Origin: an uncultured Dokdonia sp.
GTDB lineage: Bacteria; Bacteroidota; Bacteroidia; Flavobacteriales; Flavobacteriaceae
Assembly (NCBI GenBank): GCA_913060645.1
Contig: CAJXSW010000002.1
Span: 1-64,000 of the forward strand
DNA: 64,000 bases
Direction: 5' to 3'
The translations under genes and the position numbers were made by a program. This document shows, piece by piece, positions 1 to 10,200 of this stretch (within the stretch, counting starts at the first letter, position 1; every line of letters starts with the position of its first letter). A model generated the notes under the pieces. The model was given only the letters and a program-made list of their open reading frames with translations, ran no database searches and was not told where the DNA came from.

Positions 1-32
1 CTCGTGGGCTCGGAGATGTGTATAAGAGACAG
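1..32 (+). other. Nextera read-2 sequencing adapter remnant (artifact)
   Basis: These bases end in AGATGTGTATAAGAGACAG, the transposase mosaic end, preceded by the read-2 specific part of the Nextera adapter. They are library sequence, not genome. Translated from the GTG at 18 they give the peptide MYKRQ, a familiar artificial N-terminus in databases. The true genome sequence starts at about base 33. Confidence 0.97.
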
Positions 33-401
33 CAATTAGCACTAGCCGCCGCTGTGTTTTCATTCGCTTTCGCGAAAGCACAAACCGCACAATCCACTAT
101 AAATCAAGATGAAAGAATTACCGAACTTCTTGATTTGAAAAGTAACCTTGAGAAAGAAGGTAAGTTAACAGATAGATATAAAATACAACTCTATTCTGGA
201 AGCTTAAACACCGCAAGCTCAACATTAAAAAAATACAGAAATCGTGTAGGGACATGGTCTTCGTCTATAAAACACGAAACCCCTAACTATAAAGTATGGA
301 TAGGAAGTTTTAGAAACAGACGCGAGGCAGACAGAGCTCTTATGGAAATCAAAAAAGACTTTCCAAGCGCTTTCATCTTCAAACCAGATGGTCGCGACTA
401 A
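33..401 (+). CDS. SPOR-domain protein, 5' truncated by contig end
   Basis: About 122 residues are visible. The first ones (LALAAAVFSFAFAKAQ) look like the hydrophobic core and cleavage region of a signal peptide, so the protein is probably exported to the periplasm. The C-terminal ~75 residues (from YKIQLYSGS to FIFKPDGRD) match a SPOR domain, which binds septal peptidoglycan denuded of stem peptides. The real start codon lies beyond the contig end; an apparent GTG start at 18 is inside adapter sequence. A copy of the TTTCGCGAAA palindrome encodes the AFAKA of the signal peptide. A hairpin terminator follows at 424. The exact role is not known from sequence. Confidence 0.85.
   Translation, partial: QLALAAAVFSFAFAKAQTAQSTINQDERITELLDLKSNLEKEGKLTDRYKIQLYSGSLNTASSTLKKYRNRVGTWSSSIKHETPNYKVWIGSFRNRREADRALMEIKKDFPSAFIFKPDGRD
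66..79. repeat. TTTCGCGAAA palindrome copy 1 (coding, AFAKA frame)
   Basis: Full 14-bp GCTTTCGCGAAAGC inside the SPOR gene, read as A-F-A-K-A in the signal peptide. Confidence 0.95.
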
Positions 402-423
402 TCAATCACAACACCAATTACAC

Positions 424-459
424 ACCCTTATCAACACAACTGTTTATAAGGGTTTTTTT
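424..459 (+). terminator. Intrinsic terminator of the SPOR gene
   Basis: 8-bp stem ACCCTTAT/ATAAGGGT with a 14-nt loop followed by a run of seven T residues, 22 bp after the stop codon. Confidence 0.8.
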
Positions 460-653
460 ATGCTTAGTTAAGAAAACATAGTTCTCTCCAGCAAAACGCA
501 TTAGTAGGCGCTCATAAAGGCCAAATTGCATCAACCACAACTTCTCTAACAGCTCATCCTGAGCCTTACCAAACCTACTATTGTAATCAAAAAACTACGC
601 TTAATTGAGATAACGACAGATGACACAAGCAACAGTATAATTAGCCTGTAACA

Positions 654-665
654 CTTTCGCGAAAG
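654..665. repeat. TTTCGCGAAA palindrome copy 2 (intergenic)
   Basis: CTTTCGCGAAAG between two convergent genes, just before the infB terminator. Confidence 0.95.
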
Positions 666-670
666 CGCAT

Positions 671-704
671 AAAAAAATCGCTTAAGATTACTCCTAAGCG
701 ATTT
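671..704 (-). terminator. Intrinsic terminator of the rimP-nusA-infB operon
   Basis: 10-bp stem AAATCGCTTA/TAAGCGATTT with a 10-nt loop; on the minus strand it ends in a T run (A run at 671-677). It lies 24 bp past the infB stop codon. Confidence 0.85.
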
Positions 705-727
705 ATATAATTAAGTATTCTGTGATT

Positions 728-3547
728 CTATTTAAGCTTCTTCTTTACAGCTACTTCTTGGAATGCTTCGATTACATCGTCAATTTTAATATCGTTGTAA
801 TTCTTAATCTGCATACCACAGTCATATCCTTTTGACACTTCCTTAACGTCATCCTTAAATCGTTTTAAGGCCGCAAGAGTACCAGTATATACTACTACAC
901 TATCACGGATAAGACGAATGTTTGAATTTCTAAAGATCTTACCGTTCATAACCATACAACCTGCGATTGTACCCACTTTTGATATCTTGAATGTCTCACG
1001 GATCTCTGCAGTACCAGTTATCTCTTCTCTCATCTCTGGAGAAAGCATACCCTCCATTGCATCTTTAAGATCGTTTATCGCATCATAGATAATTGAGTAT
1101 GTACGGATATCGATTTCTTCTTTATCTGCAACCTGTCTCGCATTACCTGCTGGTCGAACGTTAAATCCAATAATTATCGCGTCTGAAGCAGAAGCTAACA
1201 ACACATCACTCTCTGTAATGGCACCAACACCTTTGTGTATAATGTTTACTGCAATTTCCTCAGTAGATAGCTTCTGGAAACTATCTGTAAGTGCTTCTAC
1301 AGATCCATCCACATCTCCTTTAAGAATAATATTAAGCTCTTTAAAGTCTCCTAATGCGATACGACGGCCTATTTCATCAAGTGTAATATGACGTTGTGTA
1401 CGCACGTTTTGCTCACGCTGTAGTTGCGTACGCTTCGTTGCAATATCTTTTGCTTCACGCTCATCTGACATCACAACAAACTTATCACCAGCCTGAGGAG
1501 CTCCATCAAGTCCTAAAACTGAAACTGGAGTAGATGGACCCGCTTTTTTAATTTTCTTACCGCGCTCATCATGCATTGCCTTCACCTTTCCAGATGTTGT
1601 ACCAGCTAATACATAATCACCAACTGAAAGCGTACCTGCCTGCACAAGAATAGTAGATACATATCCACGTCCTTTATCAAGGAAAGCTTCAACTACAGTT
1701 CCATTTGCATTTCTATTAGGGTTTGCTTTAAGCTCAAGTAGCTCTGCTTCAAGTAATACTTTTTCAAGTAATTCCTTAACACCAGTTCCTTTCTTTGCAG
1801 AAATTTCTTGTGATTGTATTTTACCTCCCCAATCTTCTACTAGAAGATTCATTTGAGCAAGTCCTTCTTTTATTTTCTCTGGATTTGCTGCTGGCAAATC
1901 TATCTTGTTAATTGCAAAAACAATAGGCACTCCCGCTGCTTGTGCGTGAGAGATTGCCTCTTTAGTTTGTGGCATTATACTATCATCTGCTGCAACTACA
2001 ATTACTGCAATATCAGTAACCTGAGCACCACGTGCACGCATTGCCGTAAAGGCTTCGTGACCTGGAGTATCTAAGAATGCTACTTTCTTACCATTTTCAA
2101 GTTGTACACCATAAGCACCAATGTGCTGTGTGATTCCTCCACTCTCACCTGCAATAACGTTTTCTTCACGTATGTAGTCAAGTAAAGATGTTTTACCATG
2201 ATCTACGTGACCCATTACAGTTACAATAGGAGCTCTTTCAACAAGATCTTCTGGCAAGTCAACTACCTCTTCGATAGAATCCTCAATGTCTGCATTTACA
2301 AATTCTACTGTATATCCAAACTCATCTGCAACAATAGAAATCGTTTCTGCATCAAGACGCTGGTTCATTGTCACCATCATACCAAGTGACATACACGCTG
2401 ATATAATTTGAGTAACACCTACATCCATCATAGTAGCAACTTCACTTACCGTAACAAACTCTGTTACTTTAAGGATTTTACTTTCTATATCCTGCTGTGC
2501 CTGGTCATCCTCTGTCTTTTGACGGTGTTGATCACGCTTATCACGACGATATTTTGCTCCTTTTCCTTTGCTTGACTTTCCTTGAAGTTTTTCAAGAGTC
2601 TCACGAATTTGCTTTTGTACTTCTTCTTCAGTAGGCTCTGCTTTAACAACACGACCTCTACCTTTACCAGCGTTATTTCCGCCACGAGAATTATTACCTC
2701 CACGCGTATTATTTCCTCCAGGTTTTGAACCACCTGTAGTAGTTCCTGGTTTTGTAATACGGCGACGACGTTTTTTCTTATCGTCTGAAGCAGATGATTT
2801 TTTCTCAGGTTTTTTAAACTTAGAAAGATCAATCTTCTGTCCTGTAAAGTTAGGACCGTTAAGTTTTTTATAATCCGTCTTGAGAACTTCGTCCCCTAAA
2901 CGCACTTCTTTTTCCTCTTTCTTAGCTTTAGAATCGGCAGGTTTTGCTTCTTCCTTTTTAGCTACTGGAGCTTCCTTTTTCCCTGGCGCTTTAGCTTTGA
3001 TTTCAGATTTAACCTCTTCTTTCTTTGCTTCGACCACAGGAGCTGGAGTTTCATTCACTTCCACCTTTGGAGTAGCCGCTTCTTCAGTCTTCACCTCTTT
3101 TACAGGCTTAACCTCTTCCACTGGCTTCACATCTTCTACAGCTTCTTTTTTAGCTTCCTTACGGTCTGCTATATTTCCTGCTGGTTTACTAAGATCGATT
3201 TTACCCACTTGCTTTGGTCCGCTAAGCTGTGCTTTAGCCTTAACAACCTCTTGCTTTTTAGGCGCCTCGGCCTTTGCCTCAGCTTTTGCTTCGATCTCAA
3301 CTTCTCGAGCGGCGCGCAGTGCCTCCTTCTCTTTCTCTTTTGCTTCGGCAACTTCCTTAGAAGCTACTTTCTTATTGGCATCCGTTTGAAATTCCCCCGA
3401 AAGCACCTCGTAAACCTCCGTAGTGATTTTCGTAGTCGGACGCGCCTCTATCTCGATACCTTTGGTTCCTAGGAACTCAACGGCACGATCAAGAGAAATG
3501 TTCATTTCTCGTAATACCTTGTTTAATCGCATTGTTGCTGCTGCCAT
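728..3547 (-). CDS. infB: Translation initiation factor IF-2
   Basis: A GTPase that positions fMet-tRNA on the 30S subunit and promotes 50S joining. The 939 residues begin with a small IF2_N-type helical module ([21 protein letters not shown]), then a long Lys/Ala/Glu-rich, low-complexity linker (about 60-330), a second IF2_N-like region (about 360-420), and the G domain. The P-loop GHVDHGKT is at residues 446-453, followed by DTPGHEAF (G3) and NKID (G4). Domains II-IV fill the rest. The length is typical of Bacteroidota IF-2, which carry long charged N-terminal extensions. Last gene of the rimP-nusA-infB operon, 52 bp after nusA. The Lys/Ala-rich stretch produces a long antisense open frame (2880-3389) that is not a gene. 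Confidence 0.98.
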   Translation of the reverse strand: MAAATMRLNKVLREMNISLDRAVEFLGTKGIEIEARPTTKITTEVYEVLSGEFQTDANKKVASKEVAEAKEKEKEALRAAREVEIEAKAEAKAEAPKKQEVVKAKAQLSGPKQVGKIDLSKPAGNIADRKEAKKEAVEDVKPVEEVKPVKEVKTEEAATPKVEVNETPAPVVEAKKEEVKSEIKAKAPGKKEAPVAKKEEAKPADSKAKKEEKEVRLGDEVLKTDYKKLNGPNFTGQKIDLSKFKKPEKKSSASDDKKKRRRRITKPGTTTGGSKPGGNNTRGGNNSRGGNNAGKGRGRVVKAEPTEEEVQKQIRETLEKLQGKSSKGKGAKYRRDKRDQHRQKTEDDQAQQDIESKILKVTEFVTVSEVATMMDVGVTQIISACMSLGMMVTMNQRLDAETISIVADEFGYTVEFVNADIEDSIEEVVDLPEDLVERAPIVTVMGHVDHGKTSLLDYIREENVIAGESGGITQHIGAYGVQLENGKKVAFLDTPGHEAFTAMRARGAQVTDIAVIVVAADDSIMPQTKEAISHAQAAGVPIVFAINKIDLPAANPEKIKEGLAQMNLLVEDWGGKIQSQEISAKKGTGVKELLEKVLLEAELLELKANPNRNANGTVVEAFLDKGRGYVSTILVQAGTLSVGDYVLAGTTSGKVKAMHDERGKKIKKAGPSTPVSVLGLDGAPQAGDKFVVMSDEREAKDIATKRTQLQREQNVRTQRHITLDEIGRRIALGDFKELNIILKGDVDGSVEALTDSFQKLSTEEIAVNIIHKGVGAITESDVLLASASDAIIIGFNVRPAGNARQVADKEEIDIRTYSIIYDAINDLKDAMEGMLSPEMREEITGTAEIRETFKISKVGTIAGCMVMNGKIFRNSNIRLIRDSVVVYTGTLAALKRFKDDVKEVSKGYDCGMQIKNYNDIKIDDVIEAFQEVAVKKKLK

Positions 3548-3599
3548 AAACTGCTCTAAATTTTATTCTTAACCTACTTACTTCCGCTTGTAGGGTACT

Positions 3600-4832
3600 C
3601 TATTCTTCAAATTCTGCCTTGAGGATTCTCATCACATCAAGAACTGTTTCTTCTTCTAAATCTGTACGACGTACTAGATCTTCTGCATCTTGCTCTAATA
3701 CGCTTCTTGCGGTATCAAGACCAATTTTCGCGAAAGCTTCAATTACCCACGCTTCTATCTCATCTGAAAATTCTGTAAGCTCAACGTCTTCCTCTACACC
3801 TTCTCTGTAAACGTCAATCTCATATCCAGTAAGCTGTCCAGCCAAACGAATGTTATGACCACCGCGACCTATAGCCTTGCTCACCTCTTCAGGTTTAAGA
3901 ACTGCTTGTGCGGTTTTATTTTCCTCATTAATCTTTATACTTGTAATACGCGCAGGACTCAAAGCTCTAGTAATGTACAAGTTAAGGTTTGTTGTGTAAT
4001 TTATCACATCAATATTCTCATTTCCTAACTCACGTACTATACCGTGAATACGAGAACCCTTCATACCAACACAAGCCCCTACAGGATCAATACGATCATC
4101 ATAAGAGTCTACTGCTACTTTTGCCTTCTCACCTGGAATACGCACAACTTTCTTCACAGTAATTAAACCATCAAAAACCTCTGGTATTTCAGACTCAAAT
4201 AATTTCTCTAAGAACAATGGAGAAGTACGAGACATAACGATTGAAGGCTTATTACCTTTTAACTCTACACTCTCAATTACTCCACGTACATTTTCACCTT
4301 TACGGAAAAAATCTGAAGGTATCTGACGATCTTTTGGTAAGATAATCTCGTTTCCATCATCATCAAGTAAAATAATAGCTCTATGTCTAATATGGTGCAC
4401 CTCTGCAGTATACAACTGACCTTCAAGCTCTTTGAACTGCTTGTAGATATTAGTGTTATCATGCTCGTGAATCTTGCTAATTAAATTTTGACGTAATGCC
4501 AAAATAGAACGTCGACCTAAGTCAAAAAGCTTCACCTCCTCAGACACATCTTCTCCTACTTCAAAATCTTCTTCGATCTTACGAGCATTAGTTAATGAAA
4601 TCTCTTCGTTATCATCTTCAACCTCGCCATCTGCTACAACCACACGGTTACGCCAGATCTCAAGATCTCCTTTATCAGGATTTATAATAATATCAAAGTT
4701 ATCATCACTACCAAAACGTCGCTTTAACGTACTTCTGAACACCTCTTCTAAGATGGCCATTAAGGTTACACGATCTATTAATTTATCGTCCTTGAATTCT
4801 GAAAAAGAATCGATTAACGCTAAATTCTCCAT
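3600..4832 (-). CDS. nusA: Transcription termination/antitermination factor NusA
   Basis: A 410-residue RNA polymerase-associated factor that modulates pausing, termination and antitermination. The N-terminal RNAP-binding domain (about 1-130) starts MENLALIDSFSEF. It is followed by an S1 domain (LEGQLYTAEVHHI, then KGENVRGVIESVELKGNKPSIVM is split by the domain boundary) and two KH domains, with VGACVGMKGSRIHGIVRELGN marking the GxxG motif of KH1 and KAIGRGGHNIRLAGQLTGY that of KH2. A short acidic C-terminal region replaces the long AR repeats of gammaproteobacteria. It lies 11 bp downstream of rimP, as in most bacteria. A palindrome copy falls in the C-terminal AFAKIG segment. Confidence 0.98.
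   Translation of the reverse strand: MENLALIDSFSEFKDDKLIDRVTLMAILEEVFRSTLKRRFGSDDNFDIIINPDKGDLEIWRNRVVVADGEVEDDNEEISLTNARKIEEDFEVGEDVSEEVKLFDLGRRSILALRQNLISKIHEHDNTNIYKQFKELEGQLYTAEVHHIRHRAIILLDDDGNEIILPKDRQIPSDFFRKGENVRGVIESVELKGNKPSIVMSRTSPLFLEKLFESEIPEVFDGLITVKKVVRIPGEKAKVAVDSYDDRIDPVGACVGMKGSRIHGIVRELGNENIDVINYTTNLNLYITRALSPARITSIKINEENKTAQAVLKPEEVSKAIGRGGHNIRLAGQLTGYEIDVYREGVEEDVELTEFSDEIEAWVIEAFAKIGLDTARSVLEQDAEDLVRRTDLEEETVLDVMRILKAEFEE
3726..3735. repeat. TTTCGCGAAA palindrome copy 3 (coding in nusA)
   Basis: 10-bp core, read on the minus strand within A-F-A-K in NusA. Confidence 0.95.
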
Positions 4833-4843
4833 ATCAACATTTG

Positions 4844-5308
4844 TTAAAATTTAATCATCACTTTTGCTTGAACTATCTCACTGTAAGGGAACGTTTCTAT
4901 CTTTTCGACAGTTACTTTTCCTTTACCTACAGGCTTAGGCTCTCTTGTTTTCCAAGTAAGCGTAATCTCTGCATCTGTCGCCTCGGTCATCAATCCTTCG
5001 ATTTTCTCACCATCCTGCGTCTTCACTTCTAGGTGTCTACCTATATTCTTTTTGTACTGCCTAGGGATTTCCAAAGGGCTTGTTGCGCCAGCAGACATCA
5101 CTTCTAGCGAGAAGTCTTCCTCCTCACGATCTAAGTTATGTTCTACCTTACGACTCACCGCCATGCAATCCTCAACTGTCACACCACTATCACCATCTAT
5201 AATGATTTTAACCTCGTTATTCCCTTGAATATCAAGACTAATCAAAAATAAACTTGGATTTTCATCCAGTGCTTCTTGTAGTAAATTGGTTACTTTTTCC
5301 TTCAACAT
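4844..5308 (-). CDS. rimP: Ribosome maturation factor RimP
   Basis: A 154-residue protein needed for 30S subunit maturation. It has the two-domain RimP layout: an alpha/beta N-terminal domain with the DGDSGVTVEDCMAVSR motif (about residues 37-52) and EVMSAGATSPLE just before a C-terminal SH3-like barrel (about 85-154). First gene of the operon with nusA and infB; the neighbourhood confirms the assignment. A Bacteroidota -7 promoter element lies about 60 bp upstream. Confidence 0.96.
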   Translation of the reverse strand: MLKEKVTNLLQEALDENPSLFLISLDIQGNNEVKIIIDGDSGVTVEDCMAVSRKVEHNLDREEEDFSLEVMSAGATSPLEIPRQYKKNIGRHLEVKTQDGEKIEGLMTEATDAEITLTWKTREPKPVGKGKVTVEKIETFPYSEIVQAKVMIKF

Positions 5309-5369
5309 ATAAGCCTATAAAAAGAGGGGACCGCTGTCCCCTCTGTATTCACTTCGTCTTTCAACGGTG

Positions 5370-5377
5370 CAAATATA
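5370..5377 (-). promoter_or_regulatory. Promoter -7 element for rimP-nusA-infB
   Basis: On the minus strand TATATTTG matches the Bacteroidota TAnnTTTG element, about 62 bp upstream of rimP. I do not see a clear TTG at the expected -33 distance. Confidence 0.5.
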
Positions 5378-5522
5378 CTACAAATTATCCGTTTTTAAAA
5401 ACCTAAAACCCTGCGTATTATTTTGTAAATTTAAGATGCCTTTCTTAATGAGTATTTACATCTGTTCTACGAGACGACAAGGCGTCTATCTTGATAGTCA
5501 GATTCACTAAATAATTGTTAGC

Positions 5523-6356
5523 ATGATTAAAAAAATACTTGTACCCACAGATTTTTCTGAACAGGCCGAAAACGCATTGCGAGTTGCCGCAGATCTAGCA
5601 AAGAAACACAATGCCTCAATCAATCTACTACACATGGTAGACTTACCCATGACTCTCGTAGATGCGGTCACTGGAAATCAAAGCGAACTTCCAGAAGCAA
5701 TTTTCTTCATGAAACTAGCCCATCAAAGATTTGAATCCATGATGAGCGCACCTTTCTTAGATGGAGTCACCATCGAGGAAAGCGCCGAATTTGATGGCGC
5801 CTTTGGAGGAATAATGGATTATGTAAATAAATATCAATCAGACATTATAGTAATGGGATCTCATGGTGATAGCGGTTTACACGAATTCTTCGTTGGCTCA
5901 AATGCAGAAAAGGTTGTGCGTAATTCTAAAATCCCTGTATTGATTATCAAGAATAGGCACGAGCAATTTGAGATTAAAAATTTTATTTATGCACTAGACT
6001 TTCAGGCTGAGAATCACAATGCATTCAAACAAGCTATTGCCTTCGCCAAAACAAATAATGCACAACTCCACTCTCTTTACGTAAATACCCCAGGAGATTT
6101 TAGATCAACCCACGAAGTTGAAGAACAAATGAAAAAGTTTATGGATATAGAAGGACATGTAGAAAACTGCACCTTAAATATTTATAATGACAATACGATA
6201 GAAAGTGGGATCCTTCATTTTGCCGAAATGATTGACTCTGGCCTTGTAGGTATCGCAACCCATGGCCGCAAAGGTCTCGCTCACTTCTTAAATGGATCAT
6301 TAAGTGAAGGACTTGTAAATCACGCAAAACGACCCGTTATCACTTTCAGGATTTAA
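5523..6356 (+). CDS. Universal stress protein, tandem UspA domains
   Basis: 277 residues made of two Usp domains. The first (about 1-143) starts KKILVPTDFSEQAENALRVA and carries the ATP-binding type loop GSHGDSGLHEFFVGSNAEKV. The second, more divergent (about 150-277), ends GIATHGRKGLAHFLNGSLSE. Both retain the G-x2-G-x9-G(S/T) pattern, suggesting nucleotide binding. Cytoplasmic; the general role is stress survival, and the specific stimulus cannot be read. Monocistronic, with its own two-tier hairpin terminator. Confidence 0.93.
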   Translation: MIKKILVPTDFSEQAENALRVAADLAKKHNASINLLHMVDLPMTLVDAVTGNQSELPEAIFFMKLAHQRFESMMSAPFLDGVTIEESAEFDGAFGGIMDYVNKYQSDIIVMGSHGDSGLHEFFVGSNAEKVVRNSKIPVLIIKNRHEQFEIKNFIYALDFQAENHNAFKQAIAFAKTNNAQLHSLYVNTPGDFRSTHEVEEQMKKFMDIEGHVENCTLNIYNDNTIESGILHFAEMIDSGLVGIATHGRKGLAHFLNGSLSEGLVNHAKRPVITFRI

Positions 6357-6365
6357 AATATAGTT

Positions 6366-6429
6366 TAGAGCACAATTCATTACTGAATATTTGAGGGAAT
6401 ATTCACTTTTGATGTGCTCTAGATTTTTT
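6366..6429 (+). terminator. Two-tier hairpin terminator after the Usp gene
   Basis: Outer stem TAGAGCACA/TGTGCTCTA (6366-6374 with 6413-6421) encloses an inner 8-bp stem TGAATATT/AATATTCA (6384-6391 with 6398-6405). A T run follows at 6424-6429. Confidence 0.75.
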
Positions 6430-6431
6430 AT

Positions 6432-6445
6432 GCTTTCGCGAAAGC
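6432..6445. repeat. TTTCGCGAAA palindrome copy 4 (intergenic)
   Basis: GCTTTCGCGAAAGC between two convergent genes, directly after the Usp terminator T run. Confidence 0.95.
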
Positions 6446-6455
6446 GTAAAATAAA

Positions 6456-6707
6456 TCAATGACCCTCCCTCAAAGCATTAATTAATTCCTCCTTATCCAT
6501 TTTACTACGGCCGTCCACATCAAGATCTTGAGCTTGCTTGTACAACTCCTTTTTAGAGCGCTCTTCATAAGGCTTTGAAGCACCCCCCTTCTTACCAGCG
6601 TCAGGAGTATTGGCAATACGCGCAGCTTTCTCCTTACTCATTCCCTCATCCTTTAATGCTTCGTATTGCTTCTCATTCATAACTGATGGTCTACTATTTT
6701 TATCCAT
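6456..6707 (-). CDS. Small DUF7218/Rho_N-type protein
   Basis: 83 residues from the ATG at 6707, the start used here because the family begins at MDKNSRPS; an in-frame GTG lies 18 bp upstream. The N-terminal half (QYEALKDEGMSKEKAARIANTPDAGKKGG) is the recurring motif of the small DUF7218-like family. The C-terminal half (SKKELYKQAQDLDVDGRSKMDKEELINALR) resembles the Rho termination factor N-terminal helical fold, a nucleic-acid-binding module. Very hydrophilic and probably cytoplasmic. Function unknown; stress association is only a guess from the neighbouring Usp gene. Confidence 0.8.
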   Translation of the reverse strand: MDKNSRPSVMNEKQYEALKDEGMSKEKAARIANTPDAGKKGGASKPYEERSKKELYKQAQDLDVDGRSKMDKEELINALREGH

Positions 6708-6910
6708 AATTGTTTGTCTTTTCACCTAAAGTTACTCTTTTGACTCTCTAGAACCATTAGCTTTTAGAATAGTATAACTTTTTTAAGAGACTTTGTGAAA
6801 TTGAAGATGACGAAGGCTAAAGGGAACATAAACTAGCAATGCATAACTATCCAGATATAGCTGAGCGCGCAATATTATATGAAAGAATTCTATTAAAAAC
6901 TTAAGCGCAT

Positions 6911-6942
6911 AAAAAAACCCAACCTAATTAAAGGTCGGGCTT
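6911..6942 (-). terminator. Terminator of tRNA-Gln
   Basis: On the minus strand CCCGACCT/AGGTTGGG form an 8-bp stem (one G-T pair) followed by seven T residues, starting a few bases after the tRNA 3' end. Confidence 0.85.
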
Positions 6943-6946
6943 CTTG

Positions 6947-7019
6947 TTGGCCCACTAGGTTTCGAACCTAGACTCTTCTGCACCAAAAACAGACGTGTTA
7001 CCAGTTACACCATAGGCCA
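6947..7019 (-). tRNA. tRNA-Gln (anticodon TTG)
   Basis: 73 nt fold into a clean cloverleaf: acceptor stem TGGCCTA/TGGGCCA, D arm GTGTAACTGGTAACAC, anticodon stem TCTGT/GCAGA with loop TTTTGGT (anticodon TTG, reading CAA/CAG) and T arm CTAGG-TTCGAAC-CCTAG. The discriminator is A and CCA is not encoded. A consensus promoter lies upstream and a terminator downstream, so it is a single transcription unit. Confidence 0.96.
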
Positions 7020-7039
7020 CTATTTTTTGATAGCGAGTG

Positions 7040-7069
7040 CAAATTTAAACCAAAGTTTTAATAATCCAA
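7040..7069 (-). promoter_or_regulatory. Consensus Bacteroidota promoter for tRNA-Gln
   Basis: On the minus strand TTG (7067-7069), exactly 19 bp, then TAAATTTG (7040-7047): a full match to the TTG-N19-TAnnTTTG promoter of this phylum. The -7 element ends about 20 bp before the mature tRNA 5' end. Confidence 0.85.
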
Positions 7070-7272
7070 ACATTATTTTAAAAAAAATCTGATTTTTTTT
7101 ATGACAAATTATCACTCAACGCCAAGCATGCTACTCAAATATTTGAAATTGAATTAAATATGCCTCTCTAGATAGAAAAAAAAGTTTTTATAAGACCAAT
7201 AATTAATGGCACTATCACGTTACCACAAATCACACGTATTGCTTAACTTCGTCCCTTTACAAAATATACATT

Positions 7273-10200
7273 ATGACCGACTTCAATTTTGCGAAGTATA
7301 ATAAGATATTAGGCTGGGCAGTATTTGCCATTGCCCTTATTGTTTACTCTCTTACTGTAGAGCCTACAGCGAGTTTCTGGGATGCAGGTGAGTACATATC
7401 CACCTCCTCAAAACTAGAAATAGGCCACCCACCGGGAGCACCACTTTACCAAATACTAGGAGCCTTTGTTTCTATTTTTGCACCAGACGCCACCTACATA
7501 GCACTTGCTGTAAATTATCTCTCGTGCCTCACAAGTGCGTTTACCATACTTTTCATGTTCTGGTCGCTCACCTTATTAATCACAAGGTCGCTTACTATTA
7601 ATGCAGAACTTATCACAAAAACAAAGCAACAAGCAATTCTTGCTAGTGCGGCTATAGGCGCTCTTGCATTTGCGTTTACAGATAGTTTTTGGTTTAATGC
7701 CGTAGAAGCAGAGGTATATGCCCCAGCAGCGGTGGTACTCTCTCTTTTATTCTATTTAGGATTGTTGTGGGAGCGTGACATGCACGAACCAAGAGGTAAT
7801 CGCTGGCTCATATTGATATCATTTATCGTCGGACTCTCATTTGGTATTCACTTTATGGGATTACTTACCATCCCAGCAATTGGCTTACTCTATTTCTTCA
7901 AGAACACAGAAAAAGTAACTGCCAAAAATCTTATCATAGCACTCGTTATCGTTGTAGCCATATTGATGTTTATTTTCAAGTTGCTACTACCTTATACGTT
8001 ATCATTATTCGGATATTTAGAAGTATTCTTCGTAAACTCCATGGGACTACCTTTTAATAGCGGTACCATTATAGCGGGTTTACTTCTTATAGGTTTATTT
8101 GTTTACGGATTTAAGCTTTCGCGAAAGCGTAACAAACCACTACTCAACACCATGCTGCTTTGCATGCTTTACATTTTTATAGGGTTTTCTAGCTGGATGA
8201 TGCTTCCTATACGTGCAAATGCTGGTACTACTATTAATGAGAACAACCCATCAAACGCTCGATCATTACTTGCTTACTATAACCGTGAGCAATATGCCGA
8301 AACAAAACTCTTTTATGGACCACAATTTACTTCAGATTATTCTGGGCTAGATCCAGATACACCATACCTCGACAAACCGAAGTTATACGAGAAAGACGAA
8401 GCGCTTGGGAAATATGTTGTGGTAAATGAGTGGCGTAATGCCAAGCAAAATCTTGATGATGCGCACAATGCCATCTTACCAAGAATGTGGAGCCCAGAAA
8501 ACAATGCAAACTACATGCAATATACGGGTCCTTTGAAATTCAGTATCAAGTATGATCCTGATATGCCAGAGGAAGATCGCCAGTATCTTCAAGATGTTGT
8601 AACTCAGTTTAAGATAGATTACAGAGATGGAAAGGTGAACTATGAAGGTTATGATGCTTTTTTAAAGAGTCAGATAGGGAGTTACCTAGATGTAGAGAAG
8701 CCTTCTTTTACAGCAAACATGAATTATATGTTTAGTTTCCAGTTTGGGTATATGTACTGGCGTTACTTCATGTGGAATTTTGTAGGAAGACAGAATGATA
8801 TACAAGGTAAAGGCGATGACTTTAACGGAAACTGGATTTCTGGAATAGACTTTATAGACAGTATGTTCTTAGGACCTCAAGACAACCTACCGTCTGACGT
8901 TGCCGACAATAAAGCTCGTAACACCTATTTCTTTCTCCCTCTATTACTAGGGTTATTAGGTCTTCTTTTTCACGCAAGTAAAGACTGGAAACGTTTTGCA
9001 GTATTACTAGTCTTCTTCTTATTTACAGGTCTTGCTTTGAAAGTATACCTTAATGAACGTGCTTTTGAACCTCGTGAGCGTGATTATGCCTTGGTGGGAT
9101 CTTTTTACGTCTTTGCGATGTGGATAGGCTTTGGAGTGTATGCACTATTTGATATTGTAAAAGATTTTATAAAACCTAAAATAGCAATGCCTATCGTGGC
9201 TGCTATATGTTTACTTGCTGCTCCTGTATTGCTAGCCTCTCAAAACTGGGATGACCATGATCGATCTGGAAGAAAAACGGCACTAGCCATGGCAAAGAAG
9301 TATCTAGACTCTGTAGATGAGAATGCCATTATATTTACAATAGGTGATAACGATACATTTGCACTCTGGTATGCTCAAGAAATTGAAGGATATCGCACCG
9401 ATGTGCGTATTGTAAACACAAGTTTAATTAATACAGACTGGTATTATGACCAGATGAAGAGAGCGGCATATAAAAGTCCGCCGGTGCCTAGCTCGCTTAC
9501 ACATGATAAGTATGCAGCTTCTAATCGTGAGGCACTATTTTATCAAGAAACCAAGGACTCTATTATACCTATATCACAATGGATGAACTTTGTTGCTAGT
9601 GATGATCCTAGAACAAAAGTAGAATATACTAAGGGACAGTTTTTTAACACCTTTCCTAGTAAAAAGGTACGTATTCCTGTAGATAAAGAAACTGTACTTA
9701 AGAATAAGATAGTGCCAATGGATGATGCAGATCAAATTGTACCGTACATAGACATTGAACTTAAAGGAAATGTTCTTTATAAGAATAGGCTTCTTATGCT
9801 AGACATTATTGCTAGCAATAACTGGGAACGACCTATTTACTTTACCGGAGGAAGCTTTGGTGATGATGACTACCTCTGGATGAAAGACTACTTGCAACTA
9901 GATGGTGTAGCTTATAAACTTATTCCTATAAGGACTCCTATCGATCCTCGTAATCCATATGATATGGGACGTGTAGATGCAGATAAGATGTATGACATCG
10001 TAAAGAAATGGTACTGGGGTAACAGCGGAAGCCTAGATATCTATCACGATCGTGAGACGCGCACTAATGCTATTACCTACAGAGGTAACATGGCACGTCT
10101 AGTAGAGCAACTTCTAGCAGAGAATAAGCCAGAAAAAGCTAAGGAAATCATGGATCTCGCTATGGAAAAAATGCCAGTAGATATTTTTGAATTTTATACG

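Larger units (their letters stand above)
402..727. other. Intergenic region between SPOR gene and infB (convergent)
   Basis: Holds a plus-strand terminator for the SPOR gene, a palindrome copy at 654-665 and the infB terminator at 671-704. I see no gene or recognisable RNA in the remaining ~200 bases. Confidence 0.7.

Noticed and set aside
2880-3389. 169-residue plus-strand open frame, Ser/Ala/Thr-rich
   Set aside because: It is antisense to the Lys/Ala/Glu-rich linker of infB; the biased composition of that linker removes stops on the opposite strand.
6839-6904. 21-codon frame MHNYPDIAERAILYERILLK upstream of the tRNA-Gln terminator
   Set aside because: Too short, with no promoter or recognisable homology; it might be a remnant of a lost gene end but that cannot be shown.
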